Below are positions 23,430 to 34,061 of a DNA stretch of 64,000 bases, one piece after another (the first letter of the stretch is position 1; every line of letters starts with the position of its first letter). This DNA is from Capsicum annuum (lineage: Eukaryota; Streptophyta; Magnoliopsida; Solanales; Solanaceae), in the NCBI RefSeq assembly GCF_002878395.1, contig NC_061120.1, positions 113,632,907 through 113,696,906 of the forward strand. Reading direction: 5' to 3'. The position numbers and the translations under genes were made by a program. The notes below the pieces were generated by a model, which saw only the letters and a program-made list of their open reading frames with translations, searched no databases and was not told the origin of the DNA.

Positions 23430-23930
23430 TCCTAATATGGTCACTGGTATGTTACAGATCTTTCATATACCTGTTTACACTTTGCAATATCTAGGTGCTT
23501 CTTTATCTTTTGTTACTCCTTATATAGCAATTGATTTTGGAGTCAGTTCCAAAATTCTAGCAGAGCCCTTTTCAATCTCTACCCCAGTGGGTAAAACTAT
23601 CGTAGCCCAGCGGGTATACAGGAACTGTCCAGTTATGGTATTTTAGAAAGTTACATCAGTAAACTTAGTTGAATTAGAGATGACTGATTTTGATGTTATT
23701 CTCGACATGGATTGGCTTCAATCCTGCTATGCCACACTCAATTGCAGAAACAAAGTTGTCCAGTTTCAGTTTTCGAATGAACCTGTCCTAGAGTAGAGGG
23801 GTAGTACTTTAGCTTTTAGAGATCAACTTGTTTCCTACTTTCGGGCACAAAAAATGATATCTAAGAAATGTATCTATCATCTTGTTTGAGTTAAGGTCAC
23901 TAGTTCTGAAACTCCCAGTCTTGAATCAGT
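23430..23930 (+). pseudogene. G2 aspartic protease, catalytic Asp lost
   Basis: The frame 23437-23646 reads VYTLQYLGASLSFVTPYIA. The position of the catalytic Asp in ALLD-GAS is now Tyr. After a stop the frame continues with ELEMTDFDVILDMDWL. Confidence 0.8.
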
Positions 23931-24195
23931 CCCAGTAGTGAATGAATACTCAGATGTCTTTCCCGAAGATTTTCCAGGAATTTCTCTTGAAAGAGAAATA
24001 GACTTCAACATTGATCTTCTCTAGATAATCAGCCTATATTTATTCCTCCATACAGAATGGAACCAGTAAAACTCAGAGAATTAAAAGAGCAGTTGATGGA
24101 TCTACTGGATAAGGGATTCATTAGACCCAATGTGTCCCCGTGGGTATACCAGTCTTATTCGTACAAAAGAAAGATGGTTCAGATGGGTTTGTAGT
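23931..24195 (+). pseudogene. G2 reverse transcriptase remnant: palm domain deleted
   Basis: Only the N-terminal edge remains: VNEYSDVFPEDFPG, then [11 protein letters not shown] and a last KKDG-like sequence near 24172. The next codons already belong to RNase H ([15 protein letters not shown]). Compared with G1, about 690 bases, including the catalytic Asp-Asp box, are missing. The join falls at a short repeated sequence (GATGGTTCAGATGG). Confidence 0.85.
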
Positions 24196-24700
24196 GTACC
24201 GTGATGCATGTAGAGTAGGTTTGGGTTGTTCCCTCATGTAGCATGGTAAGTTCATAGCCTACGCCTTAAGACAACTTAAACCCCATGAGAAGAATTATCT
24301 GACTCATGATCTGGAGTTAGTGGCCATAGTTTTTGCTTTAAAAATTTGAAGAAACTAATTGTATGGGGTACATGTAGATGTGTTCATAGATCATAAAATC
24401 CTTCAGTACATATTCTCTCAGAAAGATCAAAATGTTCGTCAGAGAAAGTGGTTAGAGTTCTTGAAAGATTATGACATGAGTGTCCTTTATCATCCGGACA
24501 AGGCCAATATAGTGGTCGACGCTCTCTATAGACTGTCTATAAGTAGTTTTTCCCATGTTGTGGATAGCAAGAAGAAGTTAGATCAGGAAGTCCATCAGCA
24601 TACTAGACTAGGTATCCACTTAGTCGATTCTGCAAAAGATAGTATATGGGTTCAGAATAACTCAAAATCATCTCTAGCTTCTGAGGTGAAAGAAAAATAG
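24190..24700 (+). pseudogene. G2 RNase H
   Basis: Reads [15 protein letters not shown] with the first Asp kept, then [24 protein letters not shown], a stop, and open frame 24359-24700 with HKILQYIFSQKDQNVRQRKW and HPDKANIVVDAL. Two internal stops. Confidence 0.8.
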
Positions 24701-24709
24701 GATAAAGAT

Positions 24710-25640
24710 TCCAGTATAGTCAAGTTGAAAGAGTTAGTTAGAGATCAGAAGGTTAAGGTTTTCTCCCAAAGGGGAGATGGTGTATTGCGTTGTTAGGGTC
24801 GTCTGTGTATGCCAGATGTAGATGACTTAAGGCAACGAATTCTTGTAGAAGCGCATGGTGCGCGATACTCTATTCATCCAGGGGCCACTAAGATGTACTG
24901 TGACTTGTGGGAGATCTATTGGTGAAGTGGTATGAAGAGAGATATTGCAGAGTTTGTGGCTAAGTGCTCTACATGTCAGTAGGTTAAGATAGAGCATCAG
25001 AAGCCTTTTGGATCTATACATGAGTTTAATATTCCCACTTGGAAGTGGGAAGAAGTCAACATAGACTTTGTGATGGGTTTGCCCCGTAATCATCATCAGC
25101 ATGATTCAATTTGGGTCATTAAAGACAGGATGACCAAATTAGCTCATTTTATTCGAATCCATAGCTTTTATTCAGCCGAGGATTACGCCAAACTCTATAT
25201 TAGGGAGTTGGTTAGATTAAACGGTGTTTCATTGTCTATTATTTTAGATAGAGATACCCAGTTCACCTTTTATTTTTGGAAAGCATTCTAAAAGGGTATA
25301 GGTATTCGAGTTTACCTCAGTACAACCTTCCATCCCTAGATAGATGGTCAAGTAGAATAACCATCCAGACTTTAGAAGATTTTCCACGAGCTTGAGCAAT
25401 TGATTTCAAGGGTAGTTGGGATGACAACTTGCCTTTGATTGAGTTTGCGTACAACAATAACTATTATTCGAGCATTAAGATGGCTCCATTCGAAGCTCTC
25501 TACAATAGGTGATGCAGATGTCTAATCAGTTGGTTTGAAGTGGGTGAGGCCACAGTAGTAGGTCCTAACTTGATATTCAATACCTTAGAGAAAGTCCAGT
25601 TAATCAGAGAAAGGCTCAAGACATCTTAGAGCCGACAAAA
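24710..25640 (+). pseudogene. G2 integrase zinc finger and core, broken
   Basis: The zinc-binding HHCC part is nearly complete: AHGARYSIHPGATKMYCDL and FVAKCSTCQ. The core has VNIDFVMGLPRNHH (first Asp) and IILDRDTQF (second Asp kept, but the preceding Ser and following Gly are changed). The third acid region (IDGQVE) is followed by a frameshift. Stops fall in the YW-SGMKRD and CQ-VK motifs. Confidence 0.8.
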
Positions 25641-25653
25641 ATCATACGCAGAT

Positions 25654-26085
25654 GTGTGCAAAAAAGATTTTGATTTTGAGATTAGTGATCATGATTATTT
25701 GAAAATCTCTCCCATAAAGGGAGTGAAGTGGTTCGGCAAGAAGGGAAGGCTCAGTCCCCGATATGTCGTTCCCTTCAAAATTCACAATTGCTCGGATCTA
25801 GCCTCAGTCCATCCAGTGTTTTATGTTTCCTTGCTTAAGAAGTGCATAGGTGACCCAGCAGTTGTAGTCCTTATACAGGGCATAGAAATTCAAAACAACC
25901 ACTCTTATGAAGAGATTCTAATCGAAATTCTTCACTACCAGACTCGCGGATTGAGGAACACAAAAGTTCCTCTAGTCAAAGTTCGTTTGTGGAATTAGTC
26001 CATTGAGGGAGCTACTTTGGAAGAAGAAGCAAACATGCGAACCAAGTACCCTTACCTTTTCTCCGCAAACTTAGACTCAACCAAA
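25654..26085 (+). pseudogene. G2 integrase C-terminus with chromodomain-like tail
   Basis: Open frame 25654-25998, then a stop. GKKGRLSPRYVVPFKI is followed at once by LASVHPVFYVSLLKKC. About 15 residues usually between them (the GKVAYEL segment) are deleted. The tail IEILHYQTRGLRNTKVPLVK matches the chromodomain-like module of G1. Confidence 0.8.
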
Positions 26086-26451
26086 GGTAATAACTTTCCT
26101 TAAAGCTTATTCATTTTCATATTCAAATTTCAGTTACAACTTGGTATTCAATTTCATGCTCAGATTTGCATTATAAACTTGGTATCAACTACCATTGCAT
26201 ATTCAGTCATGTGTCATGTATCATGTCATTCATGTATTCGTGCATCATATATTCATGAACAAGTGAATCAGTACTCCCAGTCATGCATCCATGTATCATC
26301 TCAGTCATGAAATCATGCATTAGATAGTATGAATCTCAGTAAATCAGTTTTATCAGTCATGTAGTCATGTTTTAGTTGTTCATAATCAGTATATACTTCA
26401 ACTTATAATTTCTCCCATTTCAGTTCATCTTATTGCGAGGATGAATATTTC

Positions 26452-26464
26452 CTAGGGGAGATAT
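26452..26464 (+). promoter_or_regulatory. G2 polypurine tract
   Basis: CTAGGGGAGATAT stands directly before the TG of the 3' LTR. Confidence 0.75.
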
Positions 26465-29048
26465 TGTATGACCCTACAAAATTTCTAAACTTAATTCATC
26501 CTTTTAGGCTTGTCAAGGGGTCTCAAACTTAGAAAATTCTAGCTAAGTTTTCAAACTTAGTTTATTTTAGGCCTTCGAAAGTCGGTAATTTACTTTGTGA
26601 CCTTAATGTCCCTTAATGGTCCATATTTTTGTTGATTCATGATGAGAGAGGTCGATAGGTGTTTTCGGGAGAGTTTTAGATTTTTCAGAACATATTTAGA
26701 CTATGTTTAGTATCCCAAAATAGTGGACCAATGCGATCTTGGTGCGCCGCATCAATTATCATGTTGGTTAATATTGTTGCAGGGACTGCCAATAAAAATA
26801 ACTAAGGCTTGGTGAAATCATGGCGCGACACATCTGGTATCGCATCGATGCCATCGACGTGCCAATCACATCAATGCCCAATTTTCAGTCATTAAATGTC
26901 CGTATCTTTAAGGTAAAAAGGGTCAATTTTCCACCCCTATATAAGCCTATAACACGAGATTCAACTAGTTTTCACCAAAATATAGTTGTTTATCTCAAAT
27001 TCCCTCAAGAACAAGTCTAGGGTTTTCAATTGAAGGTTCCAATCTAGGAGATTCCATCGTTAATCTTCAAGAAACTTCCATCTATGGTATTTAAAGTGTT
27101 CATTGATGGGTTCCTTTCACCCATGAAGCTAAAGAAACCCTTTCAAAAATATAAATTTTGAATTACATGTTATGGATTGAATTATATCAAAGTTTATGTT
27201 GTTGTATGATTACCAAGTTGAAATCTTTAATACATATAATGAAATTATGTTGGCATGTGGTTGGAATTCTTGTATTTAAAGTGAAAAATGTTGTCATGAT
27301 GTATTATTTTAATCTTCGTTCCTAAGCCTCAAGTTATGCATGCAAGGTGGTTGCTAAAATACCTAAAAGAATAAGAATTATGCTTTATGACTCAATTGTG
27401 ACCAAATTGAGGAATCCATGCTTTACCCTTATGTTCACAATGACCTCCATGTTATTGTTATACATTATAATGGTTTAGTGGAATGCTCATGAGATTAGAC
27501 TTACGAAATTATCACATATTTATATGTATTCCTATTCACTTGTAAGCTTATGACATACAAAAACTACATGAAAATTCCCAATGTTTATACTATAAATTGT
27601 TGACTATGGACATATGTTCAAAAAGTGTAATGTCTTATCAGTATTATACTATCGAGTCCTGGGGGTATTTGTACCCGATAATTTAGTTGTGTCCCTAGAG
27701 CCAGTGTCATTTTTTAGATAATCTCAGTCATGCCATGATCAGTAGTATTCTCAATCAGTTTTAGAACTCAGTAGAATTCAATAAGTTACATGACTCAGGA
27801 AAACTCAGTAATCTCATGAACTAAGTCAGTTAACAAAATTTAGTAACATTCTATCAGTCCACGAAACTCAATGAATTCAGTCCAGTTCATTTTAGTATAA
27901 TTAGTTCAGTGTCTATTCAGTTGGGAGTAGGATTTAGCATCGAGCGAACCTAAGGATGAGGGCACACACTGATAGTAGAGGGTGTGACCCTTAGAAGCAA
28001 TCCTTTCATTCCAAAACTATGTATCCAACATAGGTTGAGACATCAACACTGAAAGTTGAGGGTTGATGAGGTGGATTAACACTGAAAGTTAATGGTCCCA
28101 CCATTTTCCTTTGGGGACACTGCCAGATGAGGGTCACTCACAGTTTGTCCTTACCGGTGGTGCGGTATTGACACCTTTTCAATTGGGGTTATAGATTAAA
28201 CCCCAACTCTCTACAGAAAAGAAGCATATTATTTAGATGACTAATTCCCACAGTCTCAGTCTTAGTCTAAGTAAAAGAACTCAAATAGTTCTTCAGATTT
28301 AGGACTGTCAAATACAGTCACTCAGTTCAATACGGAACTCAACTAGTTCCATCAGAATAAGGACTTTCAGACACAGTCACTTAGTTAACAGTATATCAGC
28401 TATACAAAACTCATGTTATCAGCATTCAGACTCAGTAGTCAGTATTATCATGATCTCTTATACAATTATGTATTCATGCATGTATTCTCACGTTCATGTT
28501 ATTCAGTCAGTTAGTATTGTTCATGCATATGAAACCCATGCATTCAGCCTACCACACTTTGCATACCAGTACATTTAGACGTACTGACATATACTTTTTT
28601 TTTGTGCTATAGCATTTTATACCATAGGTTCGGACGCTCAAGTTCCCGATCGCACTTAGCTTCAGATTCAGCCATCAGTAACAAATTTGCACTGAGTCCT
28701 TATTATTCGAGGATGGAATCATTATTTTTTACTTTATTATTTTAGTTTTTAGTAGACGAAGTTAGTTGGGGACATGTCCCATCAACTCTAAAGTTTTTAG
28801 ATAGTTTACAGACTTTCAGACTAGCATGTTCAGACATTTTATTTCAGTTTTGGTGTTGATATATCGTATTTTCAGATATTATGTTTTATCAGATATTTGA
28901 ACCTTATGGCCTTTCAACCTTTTTATTCCACATTTATACAGCATATTATGCAGTGCTAAGTTACAGATATTAGTCATAGGTTAACTTGTGGTCCTTCCGG
29001 ATTACTAGCACCGTGTAGCATTTTGAGTATCAGATTTGAGGCATTACA
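26465..29048 (+). repeat. G2 3' LTR (2584 bp)
   Basis: Starts TGTATGACCCTAC and ends GAGGCATTACA. It aligns with 19504-22033 along its length. The inverted-repeat row is at 27960-28150 and is better preserved here than in the 5' LTR. Confidence 0.9.
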
Positions 29049-29540
29049 GAAAAATATTATTTTTCAAAAAGAGTCAACATAGGGGCATTGAAAGCTTTAC
29101 AGATGCAGACTAGATAGGTTCGACTACTAACAGGAGGTCTACATCTGGATATCATACATTTATTTGGGGAAATCTTGTGACCTAGATGAGTAAAAAGCAG
29201 AATGTTATAGCCTACAGCAGAGTTGAAGCTGAATAACAACCTATAGCCTATGGGATTTGTGAAATGCTTTGGCTCATGAAGATGATGGGAGAATTAAAAA
29301 ACCATTTCATTTTACCAATGTAGTTGAGATGTTATAATAAAGAGGCCATAGATATTTCTCACAATCCAGTTAAACATGACAGAATAAAACATGTTAAAGT
29401 CGATAGGCACTTCATAAAAGGGAAGATTAAAGAAACATGCCTTTTATACCATCAAATCTGCATATCACAGACATTTCCAACAACGGCTAGTTTAAACTAA
29501 AATTTAAAATTCTTGCAAGTAAGTTAGGCAAGACACATAT
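29049..29540 (+). pseudogene. copia RNase H, continuing after G2
   Basis: Resumes exactly where the copia frame broke at 19503. Reads ILFFKKSQ, then TSGYHTFIWGNLVT, then KKQNVIAYSRVEAE and HDRIKHVKVDRHFIKGKIK. This is the standard RNase H and C-terminal sequence of plant copia polyproteins. It has two or more stops. Confidence 0.85.
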
Positions 29541-29545
29541 TTACA

Positions 29546-29777
29546 TGTTGATTTGTGAATATTTAAGATTTAATTTTATAGGATATTAATTGATCTAATC
29601 AAAATTGTATCTGATTTTCTATAGATAGTTTGGGTAATTAAATCAAATAAGATCATATCTTGATTCTTATATCTGCTAGAATCAAGCAATTTAATTTTGT
29701 GTGCATTTGTTTTCATGTACTTTGAATTTTGTATCTCTCAGATGAATAAAATGTACACTTTTGGTACCAATCTGATA
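29546..29777 (+). repeat. copia 3' LTR (232 bp)
   Basis: Begins TGTTGATTTGTG and ends CTGATA (CA mutated to TA), followed by the duplication CCCCA at 29778-29782. Confidence 0.85.
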
Positions 29778-29782
29778 CCCCA

Positions 29783-30895
29783 TATTTTCATACATAGGAT
29801 GATTTCATTCTCTTTTTTCCCTTCTTGATCAAATTTATTGTGTATTGAGCTATGATATTTGCTTGAATTTCGATATTAACTATGTCTAATTAGCTTCAAA
29901 ACTAAAATACTAGGACTTTTCTACTTCTATTGTGTCTACAAATCCAAGGACAAAATATTCCCCCTTATAATTTGGCCCACTATAGTAAAGGATGGCTCTT
30001 TCCCTTTTGAATCCTATCAATGTGTCATCCAATTTGAATTTTCCCCATCCTGCAGAGCTTCCACATGGTTTGCCTTGAGACTCTCCAATTCTTTCACTAG
30101 AAAGGGTAGTTGTACTTTATAATCCACTGGATCAAAGTCTTTACCTTATCTCTTTTCCTCTTATGTTTTTACAGTTACCAAATTCTTGCATCAGATCGAA
30201 ATATTGTGCACGTATCCCTCTTTAGTCACTTCTATCTCCCTCTGCACCATCTTACCATCTTCTTTCACCTTAATGTGATCCTAATGCAAATGGTTTTGAG
30301 GGAGGTCTCCTCTTGTATCTTGATAAATCCTTTATATTAATCTTTGAGTTACTTAAAATTTTTTTGCTACCACATCTTTATGGGTATAGGAGCATGATTT
30401 ATACCCAATCTCTTCTTACTTCTATTGGCCAACAAACTATAGATGGTTTCCACCAGTCAGGACTCAACTTTATCTATTTCCAGATCCACTTCTCTGACAA
30501 CAAGACATGCTTTGTCGATATTTTAGAAAGAACTTAAATAATAAATGAATGTCTGACTTCCAAGTATTGCATGTCCATCTCCTCATATCATAGTTAGGGC
30601 CTCCTGTGATAGATTTTGAGTTCTAGAATTTTTAGACGATGAATCTATCCAGAAAATCTTTCTAGGAGATCAATGTTCCACCTATTATCTTTATGCAATC
30701 ATCTACAATATGCATTTATGCCTTCATCATTGCCTTCGCCATCCACTATTGCTGTTGAAAGCCTCATCCAAAGATGCTTTAGGATGCTTTTCTATGACTC
30801 CTTTTCCATGGTTCATAGATAAATTTTGCTATATTATGTGCAAAGCTCCCCCAGCTTCCTTTGTATGCAGATTCCAATGTAATAATGACTGATTT
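29783..30895 (-). pseudogene. LINE1 ORF1, piece 4
   Basis: On the minus strand a DUF4283-type LINE ORF1 (RNA-binding) is visible in pieces: YDMRRWTCNTWKSDIH, then SEKWIWK-IKLSPDWWKPS, then CWPIEVRRDWV. These are the hallmark 'W-WTP..GCWP.E.RRDW' motifs of plant LINE ORF1. The rest (29783-30330) is a degenerate polar region. It lies upstream of piece 3 on the minus strand and the two are separated only by the copia insertion. Confidence 0.7.
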
Positions 30896-31244
30896 TCTTT
30901 GTTGTCAAATGGAAATAGCTTTGATGTAATACTTTCATTATAATAACAGTGCAAAAGAATTCAGAGAAATAGTCTTTAAAGTTCCATCTCCCAAGTACTT
31001 CCCCTGTTCCGTTGAAGCTTCAATCAATACTTTAACTAACTACTTTCAGACTTTAAACCTAACCTCAAGTCTCCTCATCAAAATCCAACTGCACCTCAAC
31101 CCAATCATACCACGTTTCTGCACCATATTTACACCTAGCAATGTTGTAAGCCTTAAATCTAACATTGTAAAATATACCATTTTACACCATTGAATAAGTT
31201 TTGGCCATAAGTTGCCAGAAAAGACAAGTGACACTAGGATAAAA
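30896..31244 (-). other. probable LINE1 5' region
   Basis: A short minus-strand frame (31046-31234) exists, but I cannot match it to a known domain. By position it is the start of LINE1 ORF1 or its 5' untranslated region. The LINE 5' end could not be fixed. Confidence 0.3.
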
Positions 31245-31506
31245 GATGACTATCCTCAAAAATCATGCAGGGGAGAATTTTTTTCTGATATGGAATTTAG
31301 TTTGTGCATCGTTATAAAATTTAAATGTATTCAGAATTATTGGTTTGTAATAGTGGGTTGTTTCCTACTGATGTGTTGGGTTTTTATTTTCTGGACATGC
31401 TAGAGTCTTTGGTCATGTAATTGGACAAGTCTAGTGTGTGTAACCTTTTCAGTACCATCTAGTGCTAATTATTAATATTAGAATTTATTCCATTATCAAA
31501 AAAATG
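31245..31506 (+). mobile_element. LINE-type 3' tail (5'-truncated copy)
   Basis: The end, with AGTACCATCTAGTGCTAATT and then ATTATCAAAAAAA at 31494-31506, is the characteristic 3' terminus of plant LINE families. Only the untranslated tail is present, on the plus strand, so it is separate from LINE1. The left boundary is approximate and no target duplication was found. Confidence 0.5.
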
Positions 31507-32014
31507 ATGAGAAGCATCAAGTAAAGAAAAGTTTTATAGTTTGGGGACAGATCTATAATGAGGTCAAGGGGGACTAGGTAGTGTTTTCTAATGTTTTGGT
31601 AGAGGGATTTGCATATTCAAAAATGTACTGGGTAGACTTTTGAGTTTAGTCTACATGAACAATTTATACTGATAGATTCAGCCAGGTTGCATGCTGCTGT
31701 AATTGAAAAGTCACAAAAACTTTAAGCATAAATTATTTTTGAAGCAATTCATAGATTGTCAATAGTAGCAACATAAAGAAAATACTGAATTACATCATCA
31801 ATTCCAACCCACCACACTACGCCCTAATTGCTCAACTAGTAACCAACAAAAAAGGACAAGGCATGAAAATGCCAAGTGATGTATCTACCAAGGATAACTA
31901 GATACGCACTACACTTTTAGTTCCATTCATCATAATTTAACTATAAGTTAAAAATTACTTCTAAAAGTGCAGAAAAAAGTTAAATTTAGAAATAGCTAGA
32001 AGTCATGTACCCAC
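31507..32014. other. unassigned non-coding stretch
   Basis: AT-rich. No open frame, repeat end or RNA gene is recognised. It lies where the next (3') exons of the isomerase gene would be expected, but I do not see them. Confidence 0.4.
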
Positions 32015-33259
32015 CTGGTTGAATGGATGTGTTTCAGAGCAGTAAGCCCTTTCTAAAATTCCTTCAGCATAAAGGGCCTGGATAACACCAGGATTAGTTA
32101 CATATATAGCCATTTCTAGACTATCAAAATGAACAAAATAAAAAATTAGCCATATAGAAATAATCATGGTTTTCACAATTTCTTCCTATTTCTTCTCTGT
32201 CATGACTTTCATAGAAACCCAATGGCCATTGAATATGAGAAATATGACCTTTTTTGAGAAGTAAAAGGTAACCATTTTTTATGACCAATAAAGGAACATT
32301 TCCAATTTAGAAAGGTAACCCTTTCTAAAGAAGAATTCCACAACGTGTCTAAAGAACTAAGAAAGTCAACAATAGCATTCGGTTCTAACACATATTCATA
32401 GTATTGTTGCACCATACAAAAATATACACTTGAACTTTAGATTAGTTACACTTAAGATATAGGAGAAGGTAATTTAGGTCAAGTATGTCACTGATCCAAT
32501 CACAAAAATGTGAATTAAAAGAAAAATTAGTACTGTATCTACACAGACTTACCTTTCGCTTTTGCAATAGGTCAAGATTGTTATCTTCTAAGAGTATGTT
32601 AGGTGACTCTAAAGAAAACTAGCACCATATGACCCAGTTGCCTTATTTGGAATAAAATTATCCCCGAGCATAACTTCAATGACTTCTTTGTACGCTTGAT
32701 GGAATAAAATAGGGGGTAAGTGTCATGCACCCAAAAAAAAGGGCAGGTTAATAAAATTAGTTGGTCAACTACCTGCAAATAAGTTGAACCATTCTTCACT
32801 AGTTTCTCTTCTTCTCTACTTCATAAAGAAGGTGTCTTTGGATAATTTTCAATGCCAAATGTTAACCAAAAAACAACACTGGCTTCTTTAGATTGGGCAG
32901 CAACCTTGTCTATAACTTCATTGATCTTAACAACAGCATCCGAAAGATTAACAGTCGTTGGTCGTATGCACGTAGGAAATTCAGATTTTTACCATGTCCT
33001 TCTTACTTTCCAAAAAGGCATAAGCAATTTGATAAGCTAGAGATTTGTAAGTTTTAAAGACAAGCAGAAACCAGTTTAACAAATGCTACTTAATAATTAC
33101 CTTGAGACAAGGTATTCCAATTTCTTCCATAGATGAGTTGTTGTATCATCATTAGTCCCTTTAAAAGAAGCTAAATTTGTAATTTCAACCGCCAAAGACA
33201 GGGCAACTGCTATGACTATTGTAGGTGCCCCATGGAAAACCATTTCCTTAATTGCTTCC
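32015..33259 (-). pseudogene. methylthioribose-1-phosphate isomerase fragment (four exons with introns)
   Basis: The enzyme converts methylthioribose-1-P to methylthioribulose-1-P in the methionine salvage cycle. Four exons read on the minus strand. 33259-33101 (53 codons) has [20 protein letters not shown]. 32965-32867 has VNLSDAVVKINEVIDKVAAQ. 32694-32553 has AYKEVIEVMLGDN and NKATGSYGASFL. 32120-32015 has [19 protein letters not shown]. Donor GT follows each exon (CAAG/GTAATT, AAAG/GTAAG, CCAG/GTGGGT), and acceptor AG precedes three. The second exon has lost its AG. The third exon has two in-frame TAG stops. The first exon and the C-terminal half (the catalytic 'ELVHDKIPATLI' part onward) are missing. 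Because introns remain, this is a broken genomic copy, not a processed one. Confidence 0.85.
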
Positions 33260-34056
33260 CTGGTTCATATACAAAAAATAACAACAAATGATACACAATG
33301 TCAAAAGATTTTATTGCATCAACTGCATAACCTATAGTGGAACAACAAAGGAGAAAAAAATGAAGAAGATACAGAGATAAATTTACCAGTCGTCTTTTGC
33401 ATCTCAAATATTTAAATATGTCATCTCTAGGGGGAGTTTTCTCTGTTAAAAATAATCAAATGTTAATCTCATCAGCCAAACAATATTCCCTCTTATTTAA
33501 CAAGAAAGAAACAAGAAAACTATACTCTGGATATGCATCAATACAAATAAATAAAAAAATTTATCCCTCTCCCATTCCATCGATCTGCATCAGTGCAAAG
33601 CTCATGAAAAATGGCACGTAGAGATCAAATTCAATAGATTAGGTACACTGAATATTTTTTTAGATGATCAAGTTAAGAGGTCTCCTTATGCACCAATTTT
33701 GACATATCTTCATTCTTATGTCTTACATATAATTTTGATCTACATAAATTTTTTATTATGTAATTTGATCAAAAAACTTATCCACAGATTCTAGAATATA
33801 CATGCACATAGAGATGTATACCAAATTTTGAAATTTGAAAATAATTGGAACAAGAGAAGAGTTTTTAATAGACATCTTCTCTGATTCCTTGCTTCGGTGT
33901 TATCTTATTTCCTTTTATTTTTTATTCATTTGTAATCAACCTAATAGCTCTGCATGTTGAAAGGGAAGTATATTTATGTGTTGGAAAATTTGACCAATAG
34001 AACTGAGGGAGAGGTATATTTATTTATGTATTTTTTATGGATCAAATTGGGTGGTT
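33260..34056. other. AT-rich flank between pseudogene and G3
   Basis: No first exon of the isomerase gene and no other coding signal. From about 33950 the phrases AAATTTGACCAATAG and GGTATATTTATTTATG appear. They resemble, with 43797-43969, one repeat later split by G3 and G4. Confidence 0.35.
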
Positions 34057-34061
34057 TAGTG
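34057..34061 (+). repeat. G3 target-site duplication, left copy
   Basis: TTTAG, identical to 43792-43796. Confidence 0.9.

Larger units (their letters stand above)
19504..29048 (+). mobile_element. Ty3/gypsy chromovirus G2 (Tekay/Del-like), inside the copia element
   Basis: A 9.5 kb element with both LTRs, primer site, gag, protease, remnant RT, RNase H, integrase with chromodomain-like tail and polypurine tract. Flanks are GGAAA (19499-19503) and GAAAA (29049-29053), a 5-bp target duplication with one change. Removing the element and one copy restores a continuous copia reading. The polymerase core of RT is deleted. Confidence 0.9.
15416..29777 (+). mobile_element. Ty1/copia element with short LTRs, inserted in LINE1 and carrying G2
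   Basis: About 4.8 kb of copia sequence (15416-19503 plus 29049-29777), interrupted by the 9.5 kb gypsy element G2. LTRs of 230 and 232 bp, a tRNA-iMet primer site, gag, protease, integrase, RT and RNase H occur in the Ty1/copia order (integrase before RT). The 5-bp duplication CCCCA is perfect. Every gene is broken. Confidence 0.9.

Noticed and set aside
32015..33259. A working methylthioribose-1-phosphate isomerase gene
   Set aside because: Two in-frame TAG codons in the third exon, a lost acceptor, and no first exon or C-terminal half nearby.
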